DNA from: Leeuwenhoekiella nanhaiensis
GTDB taxonomy: Bacteria; Bacteroidota; Bacteroidia; Flavobacteriales; Flavobacteriaceae
Length of the DNA stretch: 64,000 nt
Assembly (NCBI RefSeq): GCF_002744755.1
Contig: NZ_KZ319291.1
Coordinates: 62,001 to 126,000 of the forward strand
Reading direction: 5' to 3'
Positions 46,188 through 56,090 of the stretch are shown piece by piece (the stretch's first letter is position 1; each line of letters opens with the position of its first letter). Made by a program: the position numbers and the translations under genes. The notes beneath the pieces were generated by a model, which did no database searches, was not told the origin of the DNA, and saw nothing but the letters and a program-made list of their open reading frames with translations.

Positions 46188-48293
46188 CTAACTGATGTAA
46201 TTCCAGATGTTTTTGAATTTCATCAGGGCTGCGTAGGTCTGGCGAATGGGCAGGTTTTCGGGTTTTTGCAATTGTGGATCCTCTTTCAAAACGGCCGAGG
46301 CATAGCCGCGGGCCGCTTTCATGATCTCGTTATCTTTAACGATATCGGCGATTTTCAGGTTGAGCATACCGCTTTGCTGTGTTCCCATCAGATCGCCGGG
46401 ACCACGCAATTTGAGATCTACTTCTGCGATTTCAAAACCATCATTGGTGCGGGTCATCGTTTGCAAACGGGTTTTGCTGTCTTCCGAAAGCTTATGACCG
46501 GTCATCAAAATGCAATAACTCTGGTCTGCACCACGTCCCACACGGCCCCGCAACTGGTGTAATTGCGAAAGCCCGAAACGCTCGGCACTTTCAATCACCA
46601 TCACCGAAGCATTGGGCACGTTAACGCCTACTTCAATCACGGTGGTGGCAACCATAATCTGAGTTTCGCCGTTTACAAAACGGTTCATTTCGTAGTCTTT
46701 ATCGTCGGGTTTCATCTGGCCGTGAACGATAGAAATCTGGTAATCGGGCATCGGGAACTCGCGGCTGATGCTTTCATAACCATCCATCAAATCTTTATAA
46801 TCTAGCGCCTCACTTTCCTGAATCAGCGGATATACGATATAGATTTGACGGCCTTTTTTGATTTCATCCCTAATAAAACCGAAAACTTTCAGACGGTTGT
46901 TATCGTAGCGATGTACGGTTTTAATGGCTTTTCTTCCGGGAGGCAGTTCGTCAATCACCGAAACATCGAGATCACCGTAAACACTCATCGCCAGCGTACG
47001 GGGAATGGGCGTTGCGGTCATAATCAAAATGTGTGGCGGCAAATCGTTTTTGTGCCAAAGTTTACTGCGCTGGGCTACGCCAAAACGGTGCTGCTCGTCT
47101 ATAATCGCCAGTCCCAGGTTTTTAAACTGCACCTTATCTTCGAGCAGAGCGTGGGTGCCTATCAGGATGTGTAGCGAGCCGTCTTCAAGGCTTTCATGAA
47201 TCACTCGGCGTTCTCTGGTTTTTGACGAACCGGTGAGCAAGGCGATTTTAATGTCCAGTTTTTGACACAACTCGCTAAGTCCCTGATAATGCTGAATAGC
47301 CAATATTTCGGTGGGCGCCATCAGGCAGGCCTGGAAGCCATTGTCTATCGCAATGAGCATCGTGAGTAAAGCAACTATGGTTTTTCCGCTACCCACATCA
47401 CCCTGTAATAAGCGGTTCATTTGTGCGGGCTTGCCCAGATCGTTGCGTATTTCTTTTACCACCCGTTTTTGAGCTCCTGTAAGTTCAAAAGGCAGGTGTT
47501 TGTTGTAAAATTCGCTAAAATTTTCACCTATATGTTCAAAGGCATAGCCCTTGATTTTTTTCTTGTGCAGCAGGTTTTTAACCAGTAATTGAAACTGGAT
47601 GAAGAACAATTCTTCAAACTTCAGCCTGAATTGCGCCCGTGCCAGATTTTCCTGTTTCTGCGGAAAGTGAATATTGAGATAAGCTTTTTTGCGCGACATC
47701 AGCTTGAGGGCTTCAATAATTCCCGGCGATAGCGATTCGTCCAACTCTTTATGTACTTCCTGAAACAGGGTTTGCATCAGCCCGTTCATCACCCGGTTTG
47801 TAATACCGCGATTGCTCAGTTTTTCGGTGGAAGGATAAACGGGTTGCATCGCCGCCCGCAGTCCTTTCTCATGTTCTTCAAGCAGTTCGAGATCGGGATG
47901 TGCGATCGAGTAGGTACTGCCAAAACGCTGCACGCGGCCAAAAGCCACATAAGGCACATTGATTTTAAGGCGCTCGCGAATCCATTTCAGGCCTTTAAAC
48001 CACACCAGTTCCATCGCGCCGGTTTGATCTATATAGGTAGCAACCAGGCGTTTTGAGCGGCCTTCGCCCACGGTTTTGATGTGGGTGACTTTACCTATGA
48101 TTTGAACATCTGCGCTGGTGGGCTGCAGTTGATTTATGGTATAGTATTGGGTTTTATCGATGTAGCGGTTGGGGAAGAGGTTGAGCAAATCCTGATAGGT
48201 GTGAATGCCCAGCTCTGAGCGCAGCAAATCGGCCCGGCTGGGGCCCACGCCTTTCAAGTAATCTATAGGTGTTTGTAGTTTGCCCGCGTTCAT
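46188..48293 (-). CDS. recG: ATP-dependent DNA helicase RecG
   Basis: The ATG at 48293 (MNAGKLQTPIDYLKG) gives 701 residues, the normal RecG length; an in-frame start 57 bases upstream adds a non-homologous tail. The N-terminal wedge/OB domain (about 1-250) starts with the typical LKGVGPSRADLL. The helicase core has Walker A GDVGSGKT, DEQH box IIDEQHRFGVAQR, motif III MTATPIPRTLA and motif VI QLRGRVGRG. RecG remodels stalled replication forks and Holliday junctions. Confidence 0.97.
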   Translation of the reverse strand: MNAGKLQTPIDYLKGVGPSRADLLRSELGIHTYQDLLNLFPNRYIDKTQYYTINQLQPTSADVQIIGKVTHIKTVGEGRSKRLVATYIDQTGAMELVWFKGLKWIRERLKINVPYVAFGRVQRFGSTYSIAHPDLELLEEHEKGLRAAMQPVYPSTEKLSNRGITNRVMNGLMQTLFQEVHKELDESLSPGIIEALKLMSRKKAYLNIHFPQKQENLARAQFRLKFEELFFIQFQLLVKNLLHKKKIKGYAFEHIGENFSEFYNKHLPFELTGAQKRVVKEIRNDLGKPAQMNRLLQGDVGSGKTIVALLTMLIAIDNGFQACLMAPTEILAIQHYQGLSELCQKLDIKIALLTGSSKTRERRVIHESLEDGSLHILIGTHALLEDKVQFKNLGLAIIDEQHRFGVAQRSKLWHKNDLPPHILIMTATPIPRTLAMSVYGDLDVSVIDELPPGRKAIKTVHRYDNNRLKVFGFIRDEIKKGRQIYIVYPLIQESEALDYKDLMDGYESISREFPMPDYQISIVHGQMKPDDKDYEMNRFVNGETQIMVATTVIEVGVNVPNASVMVIESAERFGLSQLHQLRGRVGRGADQSYCILMTGHKLSEDSKTRLQTMTRTNDGFEIAEVDLKLRGPGDLMGTQQSGMLNLKIADIVKDNEIMKAARGYASAVLKEDPQLQKPENLPIRQTYAALMKFKNIWNYIS

Positions 48294-48491
48294 CGCAACG
48301 AATATATAAAACGTCTCAATTTTATACGTGTATTCACCACTATTAAACAAGCGCTTTTAAAATCAAATCCTTAATTTGGCAGCCTATTCTGGTTTTAACT
48401 AAAAATGACAGTTAAGAAGCTTTTCGCAACAGCGAAAAAGTGCAAGCTGTCTAATCAAATCTGTAGTACAGATTTATAAATTGATGTATTG

Positions 48492-50561
48492 ATGAAATGG
48501 TTTTTTTCGCTTATCGCCACGCTTTTGATAAGCACAGGCTATAGCCAGCAAACGCAAACGGTAGATTTTGAACGCATCTATGCCTTGCTCGACTTTAATT
48601 TTGCCGAAGCTACCGTGAGCGGCGATCTGGAAATCAAATTTACCATGCTTGACGATGCTGATTTTGTGTATCTCGATGCTAAGAATATTCTGCGTTATGA
48701 GTCTATGCTTAACGATAAACTTGTAAGCACACATACCGATGACGGGCGTATCATTTTTACACAAAGCTTCGCAAAAGGGCAGACCTATCACCTTAAACTC
48801 AAGTACACCGCCAAACCGGACAAAGCACTTTATTTTGTAAATAACGGCGGTTTTCAGCAAATCTGGACGCAGGGTCAGGGCAAATACACCTCAAACTGGC
48901 TGCCCAGTATCGATGATATGAATGATAAAATCGAGTTTGACCTGAGCATCGTGGCCTATCCCGGTCAGGAAGTTGTGGCAAACGGAGTTTTAAAGGAGAA
49001 GGAAGAGGTTGAAGAGAAGTTTATCTGGCATTATGAGATGTCTGAGCCTATGTCGAGTTATCTGGTAGCTGTTGTGCTGGGGGATTACCGCAAACAAAAG
49101 CGAATGTCTGATAGCGGGATTCCGATAGAGCTGTATTATTATCCGGAAGATTCTATGAAGGTGATGACCACCTACCGCTACAGCGACGATATTTTTGATT
49201 ACTTCGAAGAGGAAATAGGGGTGCCCTATCCCTGGCCCAATTACAAACAAATTCCCGTAAAGGATTTTCTGTATGCGGGGATGGAAAACACCACCGTGAC
49301 TATTTTTAGCGATCAGTATGTGGTAGATCGCACCGGTTTCACCGACCGCAATTATGTGAGTGTTAATGCGCACGAGCTCGCCCATCAATGGTTTGGCGAT
49401 TATGTGACCGAAACCTCCGGAACGCATCACTGGCTTCAGGAAGGTTTTGCTACCTATTATGCCTTACTCGCAGAGCGAAAATTTCTGGGAGATGATGAGT
49501 TTTACTGGAAGCTTTACGAGTCTGCTGAACAGCTTCATGCGCTCAGCAAGCAGGGGAAAGGCGAAAAATTGCTGAATCCCAATGCGAGCTCACTTACATT
49601 TTACCAAAAAGGAGCCTGGGCGCTTTTCGCTTTGCGGAATAAAATAGGGGATGAGGCTTTTAAAACCGCGGTAAAAAATTATTTAAACAAGCATAAGTTT
49701 GGCAACGTGGAGACCGAAGATTTTCTGGTCGAGGCTCGTGCGGCCAGCGGCGAAGATTTGATGGATTTTACAGAAACCTGGCTCGAGGGAACTGAGTTTC
49801 CATACCCCGAGGCACAGGAGCTTTTAAAAGACTCACCAGTGATACAGCGGTATAAGCGCGTGGTGGCCTTGCGTCCGCAATCTTTTGGTCAAAAACAGAA
49901 CAAGTTGTTTGAACTTTTGGCTTTGCCCGATAAATACAGCGGTCGGGAAGCTATTTACCAGTTGGCTAAAGTACCCGCATCTTCTGCAGCGCGTATTTAC
50001 GAGCGGGCCTTTTACACCAATAATGCCTGGGTACGCCAGGCTATTGCAGAGACGGTTACAGACGTACCTGCATTTATGAAAACCAATTACGAGCGTTTGC
50101 TTAACGATGACTCGTATCTCACCCGTGAATATGCTTTCTTCAATTTGTGGCGATCCTTTCCGGCAGAGCGTCACAAGTATTTAGACAAGATGAAAGGCGT
50201 GCAGGGTTTTGCAGATCACAACGTTGAAATCTTATGGCTGGCGCTTGCTATTTCAACTTTAGATTATGAGGAAGCTTTCATACGCGATCATTTTTTCAGA
50301 TTGACCCGATATACGGGTAATCGCTATGCGTTTGAGACCCGATTGAACGCCTTTGAAAAACTATACCAATTGCAGTTGTACGAGCCCAAAAGTCTGGCCA
50401 ATCTGGTTGAGGCCTGTTTTCATCACAACTGGCGTTTTGCGCAGGCTTGTAAAGCCATCCTGGATGAGGTCGTTAAAAACCCTGATTATCGTAAAGAACT
50501 GGAGAAGTTGAAGTTTGATAATGAAAAAGAGCAGGCTTTGGTAAATGAAAAATTACTCTAA
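48492..50561 (+). CDS. M1 family zinc aminopeptidase, secreted
   Basis: From ATG 48492 there are 689 residues with a signal peptide cleaved before Gln (STGYSQQTQ). The substrate-recognition motif is YAGMEN. The zinc site HELAHQWFGD gives H294, H298 and, 18 residues on, E317 in LQEGFATYY. The C-terminal part (about 440-689) is a helical-repeat domain. It removes N-terminal residues from peptides in the periplasm. The stop codon TAA is immediately followed by the ATG of the patatin gene, so the two are probably co-translated. Confidence 0.93.
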   Translation: MKWFFSLIATLLISTGYSQQTQTVDFERIYALLDFNFAEATVSGDLEIKFTMLDDADFVYLDAKNILRYESMLNDKLVSTHTDDGRIIFTQSFAKGQTYHLKLKYTAKPDKALYFVNNGGFQQIWTQGQGKYTSNWLPSIDDMNDKIEFDLSIVAYPGQEVVANGVLKEKEEVEEKFIWHYEMSEPMSSYLVAVVLGDYRKQKRMSDSGIPIELYYYPEDSMKVMTTYRYSDDIFDYFEEEIGVPYPWPNYKQIPVKDFLYAGMENTTVTIFSDQYVVDRTGFTDRNYVSVNAHELAHQWFGDYVTETSGTHHWLQEGFATYYALLAERKFLGDDEFYWKLYESAEQLHALSKQGKGEKLLNPNASSLTFYQKGAWALFALRNKIGDEAFKTAVKNYLNKHKFGNVETEDFLVEARAASGEDLMDFTETWLEGTEFPYPEAQELLKDSPVIQRYKRVVALRPQSFGQKQNKLFELLALPDKYSGREAIYQLAKVPASSAARIYERAFYTNNAWVRQAIAETVTDVPAFMKTNYERLLNDDSYLTREYAFFNLWRSFPAERHKYLDKMKGVQGFADHNVEILWLALAISTLDYEEAFIRDHFFRLTRYTGNRYAFETRLNAFEKLYQLQLYEPKSLANLVEACFHHNWRFAQACKAILDEVVKNPDYRKELEKLKFDNEKEQALVNEKLL

Positions 50562-51485
50562 ATGCGTGCTTTAGTTATTTCTGGTGGAGGAAGTAAGGGC
50601 GCTTACGCGGGTGGTGTGGCTCAGCATCTTATTGAAGAGCAGGGGCACAAGTACGATTTATTTTTAGGTACGTCAACCGGGAGTTTGCTTATTTCTCAGC
50701 TTGCCAATAATAACATTAAGCGGGCATACGAGGTCTATACACAGGTTAACCAAAACACTATTTTCAACGTTAATCCTTTCAACATCAAGAAAAAGGGTGA
50801 CCGTGAGTACGTGTCTATCAACTATTGGAATACCGTCTGGCAGTTTATAAAGCGCAAGCGCACTTTTGGCGAAAGCAAAAATTTGCTTAAAAACATTCGA
50901 AAGAATTTATCTAAAGCAGAGTTTGAAGACATAAAAAGGCAAACCGCAGATGTGGTGGTTACCGTCTCAAACCTCACTAAAAACACGGTAGAATACAAGT
51001 CTATTAAAAACTGGGAATACGACGATTTTTGCGAGTGGATTTGGATTAGTTGCAACTACGTGCCCTTTATGAGTCTGGTTAAAAAGAACGGTTTTGAATA
51101 TGCCGATGGCGGTTTTGGTTGTATTGTGCCTATACGCGAGGCCATACGCCGCGGAGCTACTGAGGTGGATGCGATTATTCTGGAATCTGAGAATATGGAG
51201 TACAACAAGGTGCTGGGGAAGAATCCGTTTTCGCTGATGGTAAATCTCTTTGGTTTTTTGATGGATCAGGTAGAATATCATGATGTGATCGTGGGTAAAC
51301 TGGCCGCAATCAACAAAGATGTACCGCTTAATTTGTATTATACGCCTTCAAAACTTACCGAAAACAGCCTGATTTTCAATAAGAAACTGATGAGCAGCTG
51401 GTGGCAGCAGGGTTGGGATTACGCTGCCGCGAAAGCAAAACAGGCTCAGGAAAATAAACTGCGCGAAATTTCAGAAACCGAATAG
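50562..51485 (+). CDS. Patatin-like phospholipase
   Basis: The 307 residues have the complete patatin catalytic set: oxyanion loop GGGSKGAYAGG (8-18), nucleophile elbow GTSTGS with S38, and the dyad Asp in ADGGFG (D182). There is no signal peptide, so the enzyme is likely cytoplasmic and acts on membrane lipids or acyl esters. The gene abuts the aminopeptidase gene with zero spacing. It converges with marC, with 3 bases between stops. Confidence 0.93.
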   Translation: MRALVISGGGSKGAYAGGVAQHLIEEQGHKYDLFLGTSTGSLLISQLANNNIKRAYEVYTQVNQNTIFNVNPFNIKKKGDREYVSINYWNTVWQFIKRKRTFGESKNLLKNIRKNLSKAEFEDIKRQTADVVVTVSNLTKNTVEYKSIKNWEYDDFCEWIWISCNYVPFMSLVKKNGFEYADGGFGCIVPIREAIRRGATEVDAIILESENMEYNKVLGKNPFSLMVNLFGFLMDQVEYHDVIVGKLAAINKDVPLNLYYTPSKLTENSLIFNKKLMSSWWQQGWDYAAAKAKQAQENKLREISETE

Positions 51486-51488
51486 GTC

Positions 51489-52103
51489 TTATTTTAAAAC
51501 CACGAAAAAATCCCGAAGTCCGCTAAGTATGCTTTGAATCGCATAGGCGGCAAGAATGAGCCCCATAATCTTACTAATCACCGAAATCCCATATTCTCCT
51601 ATTTTTTCCTGCACTTTTGTTGCCGCAAGAAGTAACAAACAGGTTAAGCCTACCACCAGTAGTACCAGCACTGTGGTTACCGCTTGTTGTGAGATCGAGA
51701 ATAAATTGTTGTCAGTCATTAAGACGACAGCCATTATAGCACCCGGAGAGGCTATAGATGGAATGGCCACCGGAAAAATGGTGACGTGCTTGTAATCCTG
51801 AATCTGATGTTTTTCAGAATTGGGTTTTCCTTCCCCAAAAATCATTGTGAGCGCAAACAAAAACAGGATTACCCCACCTGAAATCTGAAATGCGTTGAGG
51901 GAAACCTGCATTCCCTCAAGTATAAGTTGACCGATTACGATAAAGAATAGCAGGATTCCAAAGGCTACTAAAGAAGCTCTTACAGCAATTTTTTTCTTGT
52001 GCCGTTTGTCAAATTGTTTAGTAGCTTCCAGATATACGGGTACAGAGCCTAACGGATCAATAACCGCTATCAAAAAAAAGATTTTGGTGATGATTTCAGT
52101 CAT
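51489..52103 (-). CDS. MarC family integral membrane protein
   Basis: The 204 residues contain six hydrophobic segments and the family motifs LIAVIDPLGSVPVY near the N-terminus and VAIPSIASPGAIM in the middle. MarC was once linked to multidrug resistance, but that role is not supported, and its transport function is unknown. It is the last gene of a four-gene operon; its ATG overlaps the stop of the DUF3124 gene by one base. Confidence 0.9.
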   Translation of the reverse strand: MTEIITKIFFLIAVIDPLGSVPVYLEATKQFDKRHKKKIAVRASLVAFGILLFFIVIGQLILEGMQVSLNAFQISGGVILFLFALTMIFGEGKPNSEKHQIQDYKHVTIFPVAIPSIASPGAIMAVVLMTDNNLFSISQQAVTTVLVLLVVGLTCLLLLAATKVQEKIGEYGISVISKIMGLILAAYAIQSILSGLRDFFVVLK

Positions 52104-52615
52104 TACTGTATGCGTTTCCCCTGCACGGTAAATGAAAGTCCCTGAGTACCGCGGGTTGAAATCATGATTCCTTCAAAAAGTGGGTCTGTTACTTCAGGAT
52201 CATCAAGCCAATCAAAGATAAAATTACCGCCTGTGCCTCCTGTTTTGTCGCCTTCTTCAATGATGATTTCAACCGTTTCAAGAGGTTTCAACTGAATGGG
52301 AAAATCAAAATAAGTACGTATAGGACTACCCTCAGTATCGTAATAAACTCCTTTGGTCAGAATTACCGTATCGCTTTCGCTCGTATTGCGGAGGCTTACC
52401 GTTACCGTAAGGTCATGGGTATTGTGTTCTGAAGTACTGTAGATTTCAGAATAAATACCCAGATAGGTTTTTGCAGGCGTCAGAGAGTCGGCGGTCGGTA
52501 TTTCGATGCGACGCTTTTCCCAGTTGATAGGATCTAAGGATTTTGAAGCCGGTTTGGTATTGTCACAGGCTAAAAGCAGAAGCAATACGGGGATGAAAAA
52601 AAGAGTAACGCGCAT
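52103..52615 (-). CDS. DUF3124 lipoprotein
   Basis: The 170 residues have a lipoprotein signal (VLLLLLAC, then DNTKP). The mature part matches DUF3124: TYLGIYSEIYS, a strand pair with VSLRNTSESDTV, and KTGGTGGNFIFDW near the end. It folds as a small beta-sandwich; function is unknown. It sits between a coiled membrane protein gene and marC in the same operon. Confidence 0.8.
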   Translation of the reverse strand: MRVTLFFIPVLLLLLACDNTKPASKSLDPINWEKRRIEIPTADSLTPAKTYLGIYSEIYSTSEHNTHDLTVTVSLRNTSESDTVILTKGVYYDTEGSPIRTYFDFPIQLKPLETVEIIIEEGDKTGGTGGNFIFDWLDDPEVTDPLFEGIMISTRGTQGLSFTVQGKRIQ

Positions 52616-52626
52616 AAGCTTCTGTT

Positions 52627-53145
52627 TTAGTTAAAAAGTTCCTGGACTTCAGTTTTCAAATATTCTAGAGCCACCCGGCTTGGATTTTCCTGCCCATCGG
52701 GATTTTGTAAAATGTGCTCCCGCAGTTGCTGAGCCGTTGTAATTTCACTTTTTGCAGCAGCTTTTCGCAATTGTTGAATAAGGGTGTTTTTAGCCGATTT
52801 GACAGCGCCCCAGCCTTCTGAACTGATGTAGATTTGCTGAGTAAGGTTGTGTTCAAATTCCTGCTCAATGGTTGCCGCAAGCAGATCAACATAAGCCTTC
52901 TTATCTTCAGTAACCGGTTTTACGCGGATCAGTAACTGGTTGGGATTAATACGTTCCAGAAAAAGGGTCAATCGTTCGTAAGCCTGCAGGCGTACGGGTA
53001 GTACGTCTTTCTGACTTTCTTTATGCAATAAAAAACGTCTGCGACCTTCTTCATTTTTTAAAAAGGAATCAAAAAAGTAATAGGCGATGACGCCCACGAC
53101 AATGGCGGGTCCTACAGCAATCGCGATTTCCAGAATTTGGTCCAT
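52627..53145 (-). CDS. Membrane-anchored helical protein of unknown function
   Basis: The 172 residues start with one transmembrane segment (AIAVGPAIVVGVIAYYF, about 7-23), followed by a charged, helical cytoplasmic part with coiled-coil character and the conserved-looking LPVRLQAYERLTLFLERI. I do not recognise a named family. It lies 3 bases after the FMN glutamate synthase-like gene and 11 bases before the DUF3124 gene, so the operon assignment is firm. Confidence 0.65.
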   Translation of the reverse strand: MDQILEIAIAVGPAIVVGVIAYYFFDSFLKNEEGRRRFLLHKESQKDVLPVRLQAYERLTLFLERINPNQLLIRVKPVTEDKKAYVDLLAATIEQEFEHNLTQQIYISSEGWGAVKSAKNTLIQQLRKAAAKSEITTAQQLREHILQNPDGQENPSRVALEYLKTEVQELFN

Positions 53146-53148
53146 AAA

Positions 53149-54765
53149 TTAATAACGTACTTTTTCAGGGTTTTGTTGAATTTCTTTTTCAGTTTTTGCT
53201 GTTTTGGGGTCGTAACAACCTCCCAGATATGGACAGTCGATGAGGTCTTGCATCGATTGAAATGGCACTTCCACTTTGTGATAGGTAAAGCAGGCGGCCA
53301 GCGTCTGGGTAAGATTCTTATCTCCAAGGGACAAATCTACGTCTTCTGTAGTCAACTGGCACGGATGTTCGTAGCCACATGCGTGTGTAATTTCAAGCAA
53401 TTCTTTCCGGAAATTTTTAAAGTAGAAATTGGTACGTACCGCCTTATCTTCGATGTTGATACCAGACTGCAACCATTTGTTTTGCGTGGCCACCCCGCTG
53501 GGGCAAGTGTTATTATGGCATGCTTTAGCCTGAATGCAGCCTATGGAAAGCATAGCCTCGCGGGCGACGTTTATAATATCTGCACCCATAGCAAAAGCCA
53601 TAGCGCCCTTCGCCGGAAGCCCAAGCTTACCGCTACCAATAAAGACAATGCGTTCGGTAAGGTTGTGTTTTTTGAAGATTTTGTAGAGGTCGCTAAACGC
53701 GTACACCCAGGGCAGGGAAACGTGATCTGCAAAACTGGGTGGTGCTGCGCCGGTACCGCCTTCGCCGCCGTCAACCTGAATAAAGTCAGGCCCTTTATTG
53801 GTTTTGACCATAATCTGGGCGAGTTTTTCCCAATCGTGTAATTTCCCAATTGCCGCTTTAATCCCAACCGGAAGTCCGGTAGCTTCGGCGATGGCTTCCA
53901 CAAATTCAACAAGGCTTTCCACATCAGTAAAAGCCGTGTGGGTTGCTGGCGAAATCACATCTTTGCCCATAGGAACATGGCGTATTTCAGAGATTTCCTT
54001 AGTGATTTTTGATGCCGGAAGCACGCCACCTTTACCGGGTTTGGCTCCCTGAGAAAGTTTGACTTCAATGGCTTTTACCTGCGGATTTTCTTCAACCAGC
54101 TTTACCAGTTTTTCCATCGAGAAGTTACCCGCCTCATCGCGTACCCCAAAATAACCGGTACCAATCTGAAAAATCACATCAGCGCCCTGTTTGTGATAGG
54201 GGGAGAGTCCGCCCTCACCGCTGTTGTGATAGGCGTGAGCCAGTTTGCACCCTTTATTGAGCGACTCGATCGCGCGGGCAGAAAGCGAACCAAAACTCAT
54301 TGCCGAAACATTGATCACCGAAGCAGGCCGATAGGGTTTACGCCGCTTGTTATATAGTCCCATTACTTTTGCCGAGGGCAGGAAGTACGGGTTTTTGGCA
54401 TTGGGATGATCAGGTGGAATGCGGAAACCCATCATCGCATTGTTGATGAAAATATAGTTGGCTTCGTAGATGTTTTGATCAGTACCAAAACCCTCGTAGT
54501 TGTTTTGGTTTTTAGCGGAAGCATAAATCCAGCCGCGTTCAATTCGGTTAAACGGAAGCTCCTCCCGGTTATTGGCAACAATGTACTGGCGCAGCTCGGG
54601 GCCTATGCTTTCAAGCATATAGCGTATATGTCCTACTACCGGAAAGTTATGAGTGATGATATGCTTCTTATTGAAAAACACATCTCGAATGGCGATTACG
54701 GCCAGCACTATAAGTACCCAGGCCCACCAGGGTATGTTTTTTAGGAGATCAAAAAATTCAGTCAT
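53149..54765 (-). CDS. Membrane-anchored FMN glutamate synthase-like protein
   Basis: The 538 residues begin with a membrane segment (IPWWAWVLIVLAVIAI, about 12-27), unlike true glutamate synthase. The rest matches the FMN-binding TIM-barrel synthase domain of GltB: ISAMSFGSLSARAIESLN, GEGGLSPYH, the PGKGGVLPASKI and QVDGGEGGTGAAP loops. The iron-sulfur motif is IGCIQAKACHNNTCPSG, with three cysteines for a 3Fe-4S cluster. The amidotransferase domain is absent, so it must use ammonia or another substrate. Archaeal-type and GltB2-type relatives share this form. Confidence 0.9.
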   Translation of the reverse strand: MTEFFDLLKNIPWWAWVLIVLAVIAIRDVFFNKKHIITHNFPVVGHIRYMLESIGPELRQYIVANNREELPFNRIERGWIYASAKNQNNYEGFGTDQNIYEANYIFINNAMMGFRIPPDHPNAKNPYFLPSAKVMGLYNKRRKPYRPASVINVSAMSFGSLSARAIESLNKGCKLAHAYHNSGEGGLSPYHKQGADVIFQIGTGYFGVRDEAGNFSMEKLVKLVEENPQVKAIEVKLSQGAKPGKGGVLPASKITKEISEIRHVPMGKDVISPATHTAFTDVESLVEFVEAIAEATGLPVGIKAAIGKLHDWEKLAQIMVKTNKGPDFIQVDGGEGGTGAAPPSFADHVSLPWVYAFSDLYKIFKKHNLTERIVFIGSGKLGLPAKGAMAFAMGADIINVAREAMLSIGCIQAKACHNNTCPSGVATQNKWLQSGINIEDKAVRTNFYFKNFRKELLEITHACGYEHPCQLTTEDVDLSLGDKNLTQTLAACFTYHKVEVPFQSMQDLIDCPYLGGCYDPKTAKTEKEIQQNPEKVRY

Positions 54766-54777
54766 TGACTTTTAAAA

Positions 54778-56061
54778 TTACTGCGCATTCAGATAATCAA
54801 GGGTAAGCTGACTCATAGCTTTTACACCGAGCAGCAAACCGTCATCATCTATCATAAAATCTGGGGTGTGGTGTGGATAGGGAGTGGTGTTTCCGGGAGT
54901 CATTCCACCTAAAAAGAAATAAAAGCCGGGTACTTTTTCCTGAAAAAAGCTGAAATCCTCGCCGCCGGTAGTGGCTTTTACCAGATTCACGTTTTCGGCT
55001 CCCGCTACGTTTTGCAAGGTAGGCAGCATTTGCGCGGTAAGTTCCTCATCGTTGTAGGTAATCGCCGTGTTGTTTTGAAACTCAATTGTCGCACTGCCTC
55101 CGTAGGTTTTAGCGAGTCCTTCGGTCATTTCGGTCATACGACGGATTATGAGTTCTTTCATTTGAGGATCAAGAGTACGTACGGTTCCTATCAGTTCCGC
55201 TTCTTCCGGAATAATATTAAAGCGCACACCTGCGGTAATTTTACCCACGGTGATTACAGCCGGTTCTACCAAAAGATTGGACTCCCGACTGATAATTGAT
55301 TGAAAACCGTCAATGATTTTTGCAGAAATGTAAATGGGATCAACTCCGCCCCAGGGTTGTGAGCCGTGGGTTTGTTTTCCTTTTACTTTAACGACAAAAC
55401 GCTCTACAGCCGCCATCGTACCGCCGGGTTTGTAATTGATTTGCCCTACCGGTGTTGCGCTATTGATATGCAGACCAAAAATAGCATCCACATCAGGGTT
55501 TTTTAGCACCCCTTCTTTGATCATTAAAGCTGCACCTCCTTCTTCTCCCGGTGGCGGTCCTTCTTCAGCAGGCTGAAAGACAAACTTAACCGTACCGTGT
55601 ATTTTGTCTTTATGCTGAGCCAGGATTTCGGCAGTACCCATCAAAATGGCTACGTGTGTGTCGTGACCGCAGGCGTGCATCACGCCGGTCTCACTGCCTA
55701 GAAAGGTGGCGGTGTTTTGGCTTTTAAAGGGTAAATCATTCCGTTCGGTTACGGGTAGCGCGTCAATATCTGCGCGCAGTGCCACTACTTTACCAGGATG
55801 ATCACCTTTAAGAATACCTACCACACCGGTTTTAGCAACTTCGGTTTGTACCTCAATTCCCAATGATTTGAGATGCGCTGCAATTTTTGCCGCTGTTTCA
55901 AATTCGCGGTTGCTGAGCTCGGGATTCTGGTGAATTTCGTGTCGCCATTGTATGACTTCATCTTCTATAGATTCTGCTGCAGCCATTAGCTCCTCATCGG
56001 GAGACTGGGCGAAAGCACTGGTGCTTAAGCCAAGTAAGGCCAAAAGGTGTAAATATTTCAT
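54778..56061 (-). CDS. M20 family amidohydrolase/carboxypeptidase, exported
   Basis: The 427 residues start with a signal peptide cleaved before Gln (TSAFAQSPDE). The metal site is that of M20D amidohydrolases (hippurate/N-acyl amino acid hydrolases): HACGHDTHVA (Cys/His ligands), PAEEGPPPGEEGG (Glu ligands), FGLHIN (His) and the final HHTPDF. The lid dimerisation domain lies around 195-315. It hydrolyses N-acylated amino acids or peptides in the periplasm. It follows the DsrE-like gene by 29 bases on the same strand. Confidence 0.92.
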   Translation of the reverse strand: MKYLHLLALLGLSTSAFAQSPDEELMAAAESIEDEVIQWRHEIHQNPELSNREFETAAKIAAHLKSLGIEVQTEVAKTGVVGILKGDHPGKVVALRADIDALPVTERNDLPFKSQNTATFLGSETGVMHACGHDTHVAILMGTAEILAQHKDKIHGTVKFVFQPAEEGPPPGEEGGAALMIKEGVLKNPDVDAIFGLHINSATPVGQINYKPGGTMAAVERFVVKVKGKQTHGSQPWGGVDPIYISAKIIDGFQSIISRESNLLVEPAVITVGKITAGVRFNIIPEEAELIGTVRTLDPQMKELIIRRMTEMTEGLAKTYGGSATIEFQNNTAITYNDEELTAQMLPTLQNVAGAENVNLVKATTGGEDFSFFQEKVPGFYFFLGGMTPGNTTPYPHHTPDFMIDDDGLLLGVKAMSQLTLDYLNAQ

Positions 56062-56090
56062 AGTTGTATTTTAAAGAATTGGTTTTAAAG

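Noticed and set aside
49833-50174. Minus-strand open frames inside the M1 aminopeptidase gene
   Set aside because: They are antisense shadows of a well-supported gene with intact catalytic motifs.
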